From contig KV419424.1 of NCBI GenBank assembly GCA_001630475.1, forward strand, positions 188,931 through 252,930: a DNA stretch of 64,000 nt. The letters run 5' to 3'. The position numbers were made by a program, and so were the translations under genes. Below the pieces are notes generated by a model. That model searched no databases. It worked only from the letters and a program-made list of their open reading frames with translations, and was not told the origin of the DNA. Below are positions 54,261-64,000 of this stretch, in pieces (position 1 is the first letter of the stretch; each line of letters opens with the position of its first letter). The DNA comes from Sistotremastrum niveocremeum HHB9708 (Eukaryota > Basidiomycota > Agaricomycetes > Sistotremastrales > Sistotremastraceae).

Positions 54261-57200
54261 TTGGGATATGAACTTGATATCACTCTCTCCGACGTCGCAT
54301 CACCCTCTCCATCTCCAGCGGGACAATATTTGCAACCCCACGCCGTCTCCAGGCAGGCATCACCCCCAACGAAGCCAGCTGACACACCCAGAACTAGTGC
54401 CTCAGATGCTTCAGCTCCTTTCCGTCCAAAGCCTGCGAAGCCAATTTTGGGGACTGCATCTTTCCGTGCTGCACTAGAGGAGAAGCTGAAAGTGAGGCAG
54501 GGACTCATCTACAAGCACGTCTCGCAGCCTCCCAGTCCGCCAGATCTAGAGCCAGAGGAGTTCACGTTTGAGCATATTGAAACTCCCACAACCCCTCCTG
54601 AACACAACGAAGAATTTGAACCCACTTTCAATAACATTATCACTTCCAGTACACCCAATCGCTATGGTCAACAGTCTAGCTTTAGCCCGGAGTTCTCATC
54701 CATCCACTCACCAGACGTTCGCGACGTCGATACCGAACTATCTAATCCCACACTGACATACAAATCTCCTGCTGTCTTCACGCGTCACAACCCGTCTGCT
54801 CTTCCTTCGCCGTCTACTCAAGTTCCTCTAAGTAACGCAGGTTCCCCCATCCCATTCAGCTATGATGTTCCTATACGACGATCTCTCGAGCATTCGCCAA
54901 CTCTTTCCACAGTTCGAGCACCTATCCATTCTCTTCCCGAGAACGATTTCCGACAGTCACTTGGTCATCCTCTCGCGCCCGATGATCTGGAGCCAAATGA
55001 CGAACCCTTATCCGATGATGAAGACGAAGACGACGTTACTGCGCGAATTGCTACTGTCAAGGGTCCCTTACGGATACTATCTCCTCCTCGAATTCAGTCT
55101 TCACCCGTATCGCCCGCGTCCCGTGACATTGAGGTGTATGAGGCAGACATGGCGATAAATCCTTCTCAACCCTCTCCACAACCCTCTCCACAACCCTCTC
55201 CACAACTATCTCCTCAGCATTCTCCTCAACCCTCGCCTCGACAGTCTCTTCGACAGTCTCCTCAATATACTCTTCGGCATTCTCTTCGGCATTCTCTTCA
55301 GCATTCCCCAGAACATTCTCCTCAACAGGTTCGTCGTGCAGAAAGCATCGACCTGTTGGAGGAAACTGCGCCAGCAGAAGGATTTTTCAAAGTCGATGAG
55401 AACTTCGCCACTCTATCTCCCCGGCACTCAGATGCTTCTCTGTCATCGGACGGCTCGGACGATGATCACTCCCATCCTCCGGCTTCATACCAAATCGAAG
55501 CTTTCGAGACCCAGAAAAACATCGTGGTATCGCCACCGCCGCCGCCTCCCCCCGAAAATCCAGAACCTACTATGAGTACCCGGCCTTGGCTGAAACAACT
55601 TCGTTTGGTCCGTGTGTTCCTACCCGAGATGACTTCTTCGCTCATTTCTACTGTTGTAGCCCAGCTTATTTGACCCTCAGTCGACGAGCCACCGTTCCTC
55701 TATTTTTATCGCTTCGACCCAGTCCGGCCGCACGGGAACCATCTCGTTACTGGAGAACATCACAATTACTCCCTCACAACCTATCCTTGACGTCCCTGAA
55801 GACTCCGAAAGTCCTACTGATATTGTAAATTTGGCCGATCGCCCGCAACTTGTAAGGTGATAAACATTACATTGTTAACTGCGACTTACCCATGGTTAGC
55901 TTTCTCCTCCGATCGGACCAGTCGAGACCACTCAACCAACATCCTCAATCAGTCCGCTCCTTTCATACTCACCCGAGCCTACTTATTTAACCTCACCGCC
56001 CAATAAGCAATCACGGTTTCCTATGAGACCTCCCCTATCTGCATCATCTAGTGCCCCAGATCTCCATTCATCTCCTTTTTATCCTTCAGCATCTGCTGGT
56101 CCCCGAAGTGCCACTTTACCTAGTTATGAAACCCAGTGGAATCAACCGGGCTCTCCTTCCTCTTCGCAATTCCGCGATGCTCCTTCTACTATAAAATCGA
56201 GTTTACAGAGTTTCAGCATCGACCATCGGTCGCCGCCTCGCTCGCGTTCTGGGTCTGCTTTATCAGTGACATCATCGACATCCGGGATCGTCAACTCACA
56301 ACTATACTTCGCAATTGCTAGCGATCGACCGTCGGAAGTTCAAAGACTTCTAGAAACTGGCGAAGTGTCTCCCAATGATGGGAGTGGGCCTCAGAATCCA
56401 CTGGTGTTTGCTGCTAGTAACGAGCATCTGGAACATAGGAGCGAGATCGTTCGGACGCTGCTTGCTCATGGAGCGGATCCATCAGTTCTGGATAAACATG
56501 AACAACCCGAGACTATTACAGAGAGCCAAGATCCACAGCGGAATTCGCTCAAGGCCTATGACCCCAGCGTTCGGTCGGTACCTTTTCTATCCGTTTCTTA
56601 TGATAGCTTACCAGCAGATAGATACTATCTTTCGCAAGCCATGAACTATAAGGATCATAAGCCTTCCGCTGCGATTAGATCTGTGCCAAAATTTGCACCT
56701 CTTGCAAGGCTACGTTTCAAGCTTATCGGACAAACGCTTGTCCTCGATGAATTCTACCGTGCGCTGAGTATTCAAGCATTGAGAGGGGACAATGTACCAC
56801 TTGTAGTCCTTTTTTGTGGTCAGTGATTTTCATGACTTCTTTCCCCCGGTTGAAGATTTGACATTGCCATGAAGGGCCCTCTGGCCATGGAAAGTCGTTG
56901 ATGTCGAGGCAAGGTATGTCACTTCGACCGCTTTGAAAGGAGTATTTGACACATCCCTCCTGTAGTTGGCGACCTGCTGGGGTGTCCAATACGATTCGTC
57001 AACATGACCACTCTCTCGTCAACACAAGACGTCTGGGATGCAAGGTCGCAGAGCCCCACGACTGTGAGTAGAACCATTTCGAAATGAATCATAGTCTCAT
57101 TTGTTCCGAAGGACGTGATCCAAAGCCTCGGTGACTTTATGTGCGAGAATGAGGGCAAGCGCTGTATCGTTGTCCTTGACGTACGTATTTATCACGATTC

Positions 57201-57823
57201 TGATGCTGCGTGCCGTTGAATGTCGTCGATCTAGGAAATCGAGAAGACATTGAACCCTCGAGTATTGTGGGCCCTATTAGTGCCATGGGAGCTAGGTACA
57301 GCATATCCCAAGAACCTTCGAACTACCCGACTGATGTCATGCAGGTTATTGTACGTTAAGTTCCGGACGCCAAGTAAATACCAAGGAGGTGATCTGGATC
57401 GGTATATCGAACCTGGGTCAAAGTATGGTGCTCGAAGCATCAAGCTTGACGGAACCTGCGGCAGGTCTGTCGGTCGGGGCGTACCGTGAATTGATGTCTC
57501 GTGTACGGGAGAAGCTGTCGGACGAGCTTGGGGTGAGTCAATTGTTTCTGCCAGTCATGAATCGGCCGATGACGCCGAATTCAACTTCCTAGTCTTCATT
57601 ACTCTCTCGAGTGACAGCGGTGCTTCCTTTCACTCCTTTCAGCCAGGAGGAGCTAGAGGCGCTAGCGTATGATGCGGTTGTCGCCACCGTGACCCAACGC
57701 CAGACGCCATTGACGGAAGAAGATATGGCAAAAGTCGTCGGGGAAGCTGTGCGGAATTATCTTCCAAAAGAAGGGGCTCGCTCGCTGTTTCGAGCCGTCG
57801 CGGAGCAAATGTTAGATCTTTGA
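54261..57823 (+). CDS. AAA+ ATPase of Clp type with ankyrin-like region
   Basis: The 5' end is unresolved: the frame is open from before 54261 but has no ATG there, so the first exon lies upstream. About 600 residues are disordered (Ser/Pro/His-rich, SPQPSPQ repeats). They precede an ankyrin-like block: LYFAIASDRPSEVQRLLETG, NPLVFAASNEHLEHRSEIVR, TLLAHGADPSVLDKHEQP. Then comes the AAA+ module: VLFC|GPSGHGKSLMSRQ (Walker A), RFVNMTTLSSTQDVWDARSQ, RCIVVLD|EIEKTLNPRVLWAL (Walker B), VNTKEVIWIGISNLG (sensor 1). The C-terminus is LPFTPFSQEELEALAYDAVV and YLPKEGARSLFRAVAEQML. The order ankyrin then Clp-type ATPase recalls mitochondrial CLPB/Skd3, but the long tail and lack of a presequence differ. 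At least seven introns are inferred from motif continuity. Confidence 0.8.
55160..55335 (+). repeat. Coding minisatellite (Ser-Pro-Gln repeats)
   Basis: About a dozen degenerate 12- to 15-bp units of the type CCCTCTCCACAA or CATTCTCCTCAA encode QPSPQ and then LRHSLQHSP-like repeats. The first units (CAACCCTCTCCA three times) are identical, indicating recent slippage; later ones are older. The reading frame stays open. Confidence 0.75.
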
Positions 57824-58224
57824 CACTTAATTTCTAGGAGGCATGGGCTGGACTTGGGTGCAACAGGCACGTGTATCGCATTATTGGACAGGGGATTTTG
57901 TTGCATTTGGATACCTTCATTTTTTACCCGTAAATTTCATTCTTGCATTAATGGATGTATATTACAGCACATATTTATTCCACAACTGTTGCATACGTAT
58001 GTGAGATCCAGCTGCGCCTTGGACGCTGTTGCGAATAAGAGCGAAGACGAGGTACCTGACAGAGCTCCTGACAGGTGCTATCGGAGCGGAAACCGGAAGA
58101 TCGATTGAGTGCCACTGCGTCATGTGTTCTCTGGATGATCGTCGAACCTGCTCTCTACTGCGCGTGTTTCTGGTATAAATGAAAGGGATGGAGTTCTTCC
58201 CAGTCTCCGCCCACCACCACCACC
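57824..58224. promoter_or_regulatory. Opsin promoter region
   Basis: 400 bp between the AAA+ gene stop and the opsin start. TATAAAT at 58174-58180 lies 45 nt upstream of the ATG. A CACCACCACCACC run directly precedes the start codon. No other gene is seen. Confidence 0.5.
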
Positions 58225-59430
58225 ATGTTCTCAGACACCGTTCTCGACTTGGCTGCTCAATTTGACGTTCCACCTGTTGTACCTCCTCCAGGCAGTCCAC
58301 CAACCATCCCGCACCCAAGGCCCATACCTTATTTTTCACGCATTGGTTAGTTCATTTCAAGTTAGGGGTAGTGATCCCAATACTGATGAAACTGTAGGCC
58401 ATGCGGGACATACTGCTCAATGGGTCGTCTTCGTGATCTTCCTAGTGAGCGCGCTGGGGTTCCTTGGCTTGGGATCCAGAGTCGCCAAAAAGCACAGAGC
58501 GTTCCACGCCATCAACGTAGCCATTACTGGGATAGCTTGCGTAAGCCTTTCCTACTTTCACCCCATGTCTTCTATTCACTTCAATGTAGCTGAGCTACTT
58601 CGCTATGGCTACTCGAACCGGTTCCACTTTCATATATCAAGGCCATAAGATCGTTCAAGGAAAAGAGGTCGCCGTTTTGAGACAAGTATATTGGGCACGT
58701 TATGTAGACTGGGCCTTGACGACACCTATGCTTCTCCTTGACCTTGGTCTTCTTGCTGGCTTGCCCTGGTTCGACATCATCTGTCTCTTGGCCGTCGATG
58801 AGGGTATGATCATTACAGGCTTGATCTCTGCATTCCTCAAAGAATCCGCGTTAGTGCTCTCTCCTAATCTTTGAACGCCATCTGACTTTTAGTATAGCGT
58901 CAAGTGGGGATGGTATGCTTTCGCCTGCATTTTCCTCGTCTACATCCTCTACACCTTGTTGTGGACCGGCAGACAATGTATGCGCTCTAGTATTTGTATT
59001 TTCATGTTTCTGACTGGTACTAGCTGCCCGAATCCAAAGCAGCCAGGTCTTCCGCCTGTTTAACATGCTGACACTCTGGACTGTCCTTCTCTGGATAGCC
59101 TATCCTATTATATTTGCCCTCAGTGAAGGCACAGGAATGATTAGGTACGTCTCGTATATTGTCGATGACCTGTACTCATTCGGTGCCCAGCCCTTCCGCC
59201 GAAGCAATCGCTTACGCCGTTGTTGATGTCCTCGCCAAATCAGCCTTTGGTTACTGGCTGGTTCTTCATCGCACTTATGCTGATGATGAGTACTCTGTTG
59301 TTACGCTCCCACAAAGCTGGGTCGAACCTCGTGGTCAAACTAATGGAATCATTCACCTACCTGTCAGTTCTGATATTCCTTCGAGATCAATTACCGACTT
59401 ACGAGTTTCCAATTGCAGGGCGATGAATAA
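58225..59430 (+). CDS. Microbial (type I) rhodopsin, proton-pump-like
   Basis: A seven-helix retinal protein of the fungal opsin family. The start MFSDTVLDLAAQFDVPPVVP leads into GHAGHTAQWVVFVIFLVSAL (helix A) and HAINVAITGIAC|(V)SYFAMA (helix B). Helix C reads VYWARYVDWALTTPMLLLDL: the Arg, the acceptor Asp (RYVDW) and the donor-position Asp (LLLDL) of bacteriorhodopsin are all present. Helix F is TLWTVLLWIAYPIIFALSEG. Helix G carries VDVLAKSAFGYWL with the retinal-binding Lys. A last intron (59363-59418) gives the short end IIHLPGDE and a stop at 59428, preferred over a longer read-through to 59440. Having Lys and both Asp residues, it is unlike the HSP30-type proteins that lack Lys. Light-driven proton pumping is inferred. 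About six introns. Confidence 0.9.
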
Positions 59431-59612
59431 TTCGTCGTAAAAATATCTTTCTTGAACCAGATTGATTGTCATTCACGAAGCACAAATATCTAGCATTTGT
59501 ATTACTACTAGTCACAAACTGACCGCTTGTACGATGTTCCTATAAAATGTATCTGACCTCGTCCAACTCGGATTCCCGGATAAACTCGGCCCGGAACCTG
59601 TTCTAATGCTTG

Positions 59613-62600
59613 ATGTCTGCGAGAGGAGAGTCGATCCCGCCATACGGACGCGCCAGGTCTTCAACTGTTTCGTCGATACAACAACATAGAATATCTCCTC
59701 CTCTCCCTGTTGGAGCCACCAAAACTTTACAAGCCTGGATTCACCCCGACTCATCGCCCAATGTCTTGCTCAACCCGAACGTGTGGTCAGGCGTTGCGGA
59801 TGGCGACTTGATACAAGTCAGCCCAGTATCAGAATCTAACAAGGGGCCTGACGCACCGAATTTCTTATTCTTTGCAAAATTGGAGGATGACAGTCGTCAA
59901 GCTCGCCTGCAGGTGTGCAATGACAGCCTCAATTATATTGCAATTATGAACTGACAACGTCAAGATATCTATACCTAAGAGCATTGGAGAGACGTTCTCA
60001 ATTAACTCTCATAACGAGGTCAAATGCACGAAGGTACGTTGTTTCTTTCGTGACTGGTGCCACCTTCTGAGACAATGCACAGGTGGATAAGAACGAGTAT
60101 GCTGCCGACTCAATCGAGATTTCGTTCAAGGATCAATATTTGGGACGGTCTGAGATGTGGCGCTTTCTGAGGTTTCTACAGGGACAATGTGTCCATGTCA
60201 ATCAGGAGATAGCGTTCCTTGGTGCTGTGACTGCCAATATCCAAGAGATCTACATCGGAGGACGAAAGGTATGGCATTTGGGACGCATGAACCCACCATT
60301 CTTACTGCGGTATAGGTGACCTCAGCTCATGTTACATCAAAGACGAAGAGTATATTTCGATCGTTGTCTGCCAAAATGACCATCTTCATCCAAGTGTGTG
60401 AAGAGCTTTGGCAGTTCGCGTCGGATGGGGAGAGATACAATGAGAAGATCGTTCATTCCTTCCTCCCAGCATTGGTTCAAAGATGGCGCACGGCAGGGAC
60501 GAATCACACCGTGACCTTGGTCCTCATATCGCGTGTCTTTTACGACGAAAGTGAGCTGGAGTACGCAGCCGGTCCATTGAGAAGAGAAGACTCGTTTGGA
60601 CACCGTTGGTACAAGGATTTCTACAAGGTCATTACTGATCTTGAAGTTGTCCACGATTGGAAACCCACCCTAGCGAGCTTGAAGGATTCTTTCTGGGCTT
60701 TCCAGCGAGACATCCTCCTGACCCATCATTACCACCGAGCTGCTCAAATGCGAGAGCAGGGCCCTACTCGACCAGAGACCGTTCGTCTCGTGGGCAAACT
60801 CTCGTATGCCCATGACGGACCGGTCTTGGAAGCACTCAATCTAGCGCTCAATTCATTGGAGACCCACTACATAGATCGTTCCCTATCACTTACCGGCATG
60901 TCTAATATCCTGATCACACCGGGCACTGGTTATTTCCAAGTCTCAAAGACACTGTTGAAATTAACAACGACACGATTATTGGATCAGGGATTTGGTCTTG
61001 ATCTTGTCTCTCTGGCGAAGCCGCCTCTGCATCGTACCCCCATTTTTTCGTTCCAAGGTGCGCCCGTTGAAAATAACCCCGAGAGGAGAGTGTATGGTAC
61101 AGACGGTCGCGCAAATGATCCGCTCTGGGGTGGAAACGACGAATCTGTTGCGAACAAGACGACCTATTGGTGGGAACCTTTTTGGGTTCTCATAACGTTT
61201 TGGGATCGACAAATGGATCTTCCGTTCCGCAGCGACAGGTATGTCCAAGTCCGTATTCTCTACCTATCTTACGCTGACTTGCTGGTAGATTCGTAGCCAG
61301 ATGCAAGATGCATGAAATAGAAACCCTAGGGTTACTAGAGCATGGCATCTACGCTCCTTTTGCAATTCCTTGGATGCAAACATCGACAGACATCGAGACC
61401 CCCAAAGACGGAGAAGTTGCCAACCCTTTCGAAGCACGGAGGGCCGAAGCAGATCAATACGACAACGATGTGTTTGCACTGGCGAAGCCAGCTTCATTAT
61501 CAGGCCCTCGTATGATGGGATCTTTCACTTCCTCTACTTCTAGCCGTGGAAGTGGAGGTGCATCATCTCCTAGAATGTCATTTGAACAGGATCACCCTAT
61601 CAGTGGCAAGAGGATTGCCGATATGCGGGTCTCCAGCATCCATTCGATAGAGGAGAAACCATCTAGAGAGACATCGCCGGCAAGATCGCGACCTCAAGAC
61701 ATTCCAACTCCATCACGCCCCCTCAGCATTCGGTCAAAGGTTGACGAGAAAAGTCTTGCCACACCTTCAGACTCGATACTCAGTACGTCACCTTCTCAAC
61801 GCTCCATTCGGTCTACGAAATCCATCTCGACAAGCTCGACAAGGAGTGGGAAAGAGGGCCGAAGTTCGGAACATGGAAGCTCAAGTAAATTTGCCCCTAC
61901 TGCTTGGCTGCTCAACGCTTTCCGCTCGGTTCCGAATCCTATTGCGCCCCAGGCTACCATTGTCTCGGCCACAGGGATATCTTCCACTCCCAAGGTATCG
62001 CGAGATCAGCCACCGAACCCGATGCCACGCCCTTCGAGTACGAGACCTATTCCAGCTGTAAGCTCGGTGTCCCGGAGAGCACGAGCATCGCCGGATGATT
62101 CGAGTGCAAGGCTACCCAACAGACTCTCAGTCTTGCGCAATTCACCCGTTGGACTCTCCGCCTCACCTCCCCGAGAAGATGGTTCGTTTGGTTCTCGACG
62201 GTCCACAGTTACCTCCTTGGGAAATCCTACGAATCCGAGACCTCCTGTCAACCCATGTAGGCTGGGAGGCCCGATTCCCTACACACAATCCTCTTTGGCC
62301 AAACGATGGCAGCATAATTTACCCGAGCCAACCTTCACTCACCAAATCAAGTGGAAGTCGTTGGTCACTCCTTGCTGTTTGCCCTTAACGGTCGAATACC
62401 TACCTTCTCAGAACGAACTTGATACCTCATATGATGTGGCTTCATACGATTTTTTCCTTGACCCGTCGGAAACATCGTCTTTCTTAGTCAGACCACCGGC
62501 CGGAGGAATGAAAGGCGACGGAGAGGAAAGTAGAGAGGCCTGGGCCCTCGTCATTTTGAGAGGAATGGCATCACTCCGCCTCGCTCAAGGCTTCCAGTTT

Positions 62601-64000
62601 ATCGTTCGCCCATCCAAAGATGCAGTTCGAGAAACATCCAAGGAACTCGTCGACAGGACATTTACGAGGCGGCCATCATCCTACCAGGTTCTAGGCGGCT
62701 TCGAGGGTGAGCAAGCGCCTACATGTAAAGGTGCTGCCGATGTTCTCGTTGATATCCATCAGCCCGTCTATCTGAGCATGAGTAATGAGATCCATCGTCT
62801 GGCTTACACCGGGCAGGGTATTCAGGTCAAACGGTATTTCCGCCGTTCTCCCGTTAGTGCCTTCGAGTACAAATGTTTGGTTTGGCCGAAACTCGGTGAT
62901 GGATACAAGGTCTCTGAAATAATATTTCCGGGCGGAGGTATGGAGGACTACGGTTGGAATAGGTCAGTCGTCCTAACAAGCTGTACCATCGAGTCGCCTA
63001 ATTGACCGGGAGCTTAGGAATGACATGCTGGTGGCAGGTTACGATCGTTCATTGAGTGAAAACTTGAAATACTGGAGGACACGGTTCATCGTCCTCCCCG
63101 CATATGAACCGCAGGAATCTACTGCTATCTCCTCTGCAAACGGTCAATCCAGCGACAAGTTATCTCCTGAAGAAATCCGCTTGCTGGGTATCGATAAACT
63201 TGCCGAGCTCTTCGGCAAGAACAGATGGATGAATCCGAACGACAAAGATAAACCACATTTTCCTCCTCGCATCTTACCCACGTGGCTTGGACCTGCAGAT
63301 TGTGTGTTGGACGAGACTCTAGTGAACCAACTCAATCAGCTTCACGAGGCAGGACCTCTTCGAAAGAAGGCCAAGTCTGAGAAAATGATTGCCGAATCTT
63401 CTCCAGCAAGCATTGCAAAAGCCTTACACGAAGAGGATCCACCGCTAATCAAGCACAATCGTTGGAATGGCAGGTCTTACGCGTCTTCATTCACAGGCTA
63501 CGACCTAGTCTCTTGGCTTGTGCGAGAATTCAAAGACATCTCTTCCAGAGAAGAAGCCACTACAAAGGGGAAAGAACTGATGGAGCTCGGCTTGTTTGAA
63601 CACGTCAAGGGATTACATGGCTTTCTCGACGGGTGACCCAAATCTATATTCACTGTCTTCGTGAGGCTAACATTTTTCACAGCCATTATTTCTATCGCCT
63701 GAAAGGCGAGCATGCGGTTCCGAGTACTCCTCGCGCGAGATGGTGGGACCGAGGCCGTTATGCACCTGAGGAGCGTCCTCCGAATAATGAAATGGGCTAT
63801 CAAAGGAAGACGAAAAGGATCATTCTTACTCAGCAAATGATCCTTGATGTAGATCAGACGGTTCGCAAGAGTGATCAAGCCGAGGTTTGAAAACAATTCT
63901 TATCAATCCAATGTTCTTCTGATTATTTCTGCAGACTGTTGTTATGCATTACGACGTCATCCATAACGCAAACAATGCGTTCCACTTCGAACTTCAGTGG
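59613..64000 (+). CDS. IML1: IML1/DEPDC5, GATOR1 (SEACIT) subunit, partial
   Basis: Iml1 is the Rag-binding GAP-complex subunit that restrains TORC1 on amino-acid starvation. The start MSARGESIPPYGRARSSTVS is followed by LQAWIHPDSSPNVLLNPNVW and DGDLIQVSPV. Then come FKDQYLGRSEMWRFLRFLQG and VTSAHVTSKTKSIFRSLSAK, TIFIQVCEELWQFASDGERY and FLPALVQRWRTAGTNHTVTL, all strongly Iml1-like. After a disordered Ser-rich insert (61500-62200) the protein continues with YDFFLDPSETSSFLVRPPA. A DEP domain lies at 63450-63640 (NGRSYASSFTGYDLVSWLVR), and a following exon has HYFYRLKGEHAVPSTPRARW. The coding region runs past the right edge of the window. Introns are about 50 nt; the one at 63637-63682 interrupts the DEP domain's end. 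Confidence 0.9.

Noticed and set aside
1-64000. tRNA genes, rRNA, CRISPR arrays, LTR or virus-like elements
   Set aside because: None was recognised by eye on either strand; no tRNA B-box in a plausible cloverleaf, no regular spacer arrays, and no reverse transcriptase, integrase or capsid motifs.

Overview
The window is nuclear DNA of a filamentous basidiomycete, most likely an agaricomycete. Genes are dense and carry many introns of about 45-65 nt with GTRNGT donors and CTAAC/CTGAC-like branch sites. The protein set is typically fungal: septin, Dnf-type flippase, IML1, a fungal-type microbial rhodopsin and mucin-like SH3 membrane proteins. Gene boundaries below are my own splice reconstructions from protein-family motifs; no database search was run.

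Left part (0.6-15 kb) is compact housekeeping: phosphoserine aminotransferase (SER1), tRNA wobble-uridine methyltransferase (TRM9), site-2 protease, a CDC10-type septin, a P4-ATPase flippase and the FAN1 repair nuclease.

The centre (15-41 kb) is an accessory region. Secreted phosphatidylethanolamine-binding-protein-like (PEBP) genes occur at 15.4, 29.8, 38.4 and 39.8 kb. A further copy is split in two (31.5 and 37.6 kb), and a relic lies at 21.7 kb. Among them lies a family of about 1.7-kb repeat units: two head-to-tail on + (16.3-19.7 kb), two head-to-tail on - (22.1-25.3 kb) and a 3' fragment at 29 kb. Each unit carries a structured core whose hairpins show compensatory base changes, so it looks like an RNA rather than a protein. 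A secreted aspartic protease sits between the two arrays, and a divergent RNase III-like gene lies beside them.

The main find is a 5,635-bp transposon-like element at 31,968-37,602. It has imperfect terminal inverted repeats, a perfect 25-bp inner inverted pair and a 9-bp target duplication (ATTGCAACC), and it interrupts a PEBP gene. It carries two convergent genes: a RecQ-type helicase with a C-terminal zinc knuckle, and a roughly 881-residue acidic-motif protein that is probably the transposase. The helicase frame is interrupted by two stops.

The right part (41-64 kb) returns to ordinary genes: the Hsp90 co-chaperone AHA1 (with a possible membrane-tailed isoform), a TMEM69/DUF3429 mitochondrial protein, two single-pass SH3 proteins, a 908-bp MITE, a SNF2 ATPase, an ankyrin/Clp-type AAA+ ATPase, a proton-pump-like rhodopsin, and IML1 (GATOR1/SEACIT), which runs off the right edge.
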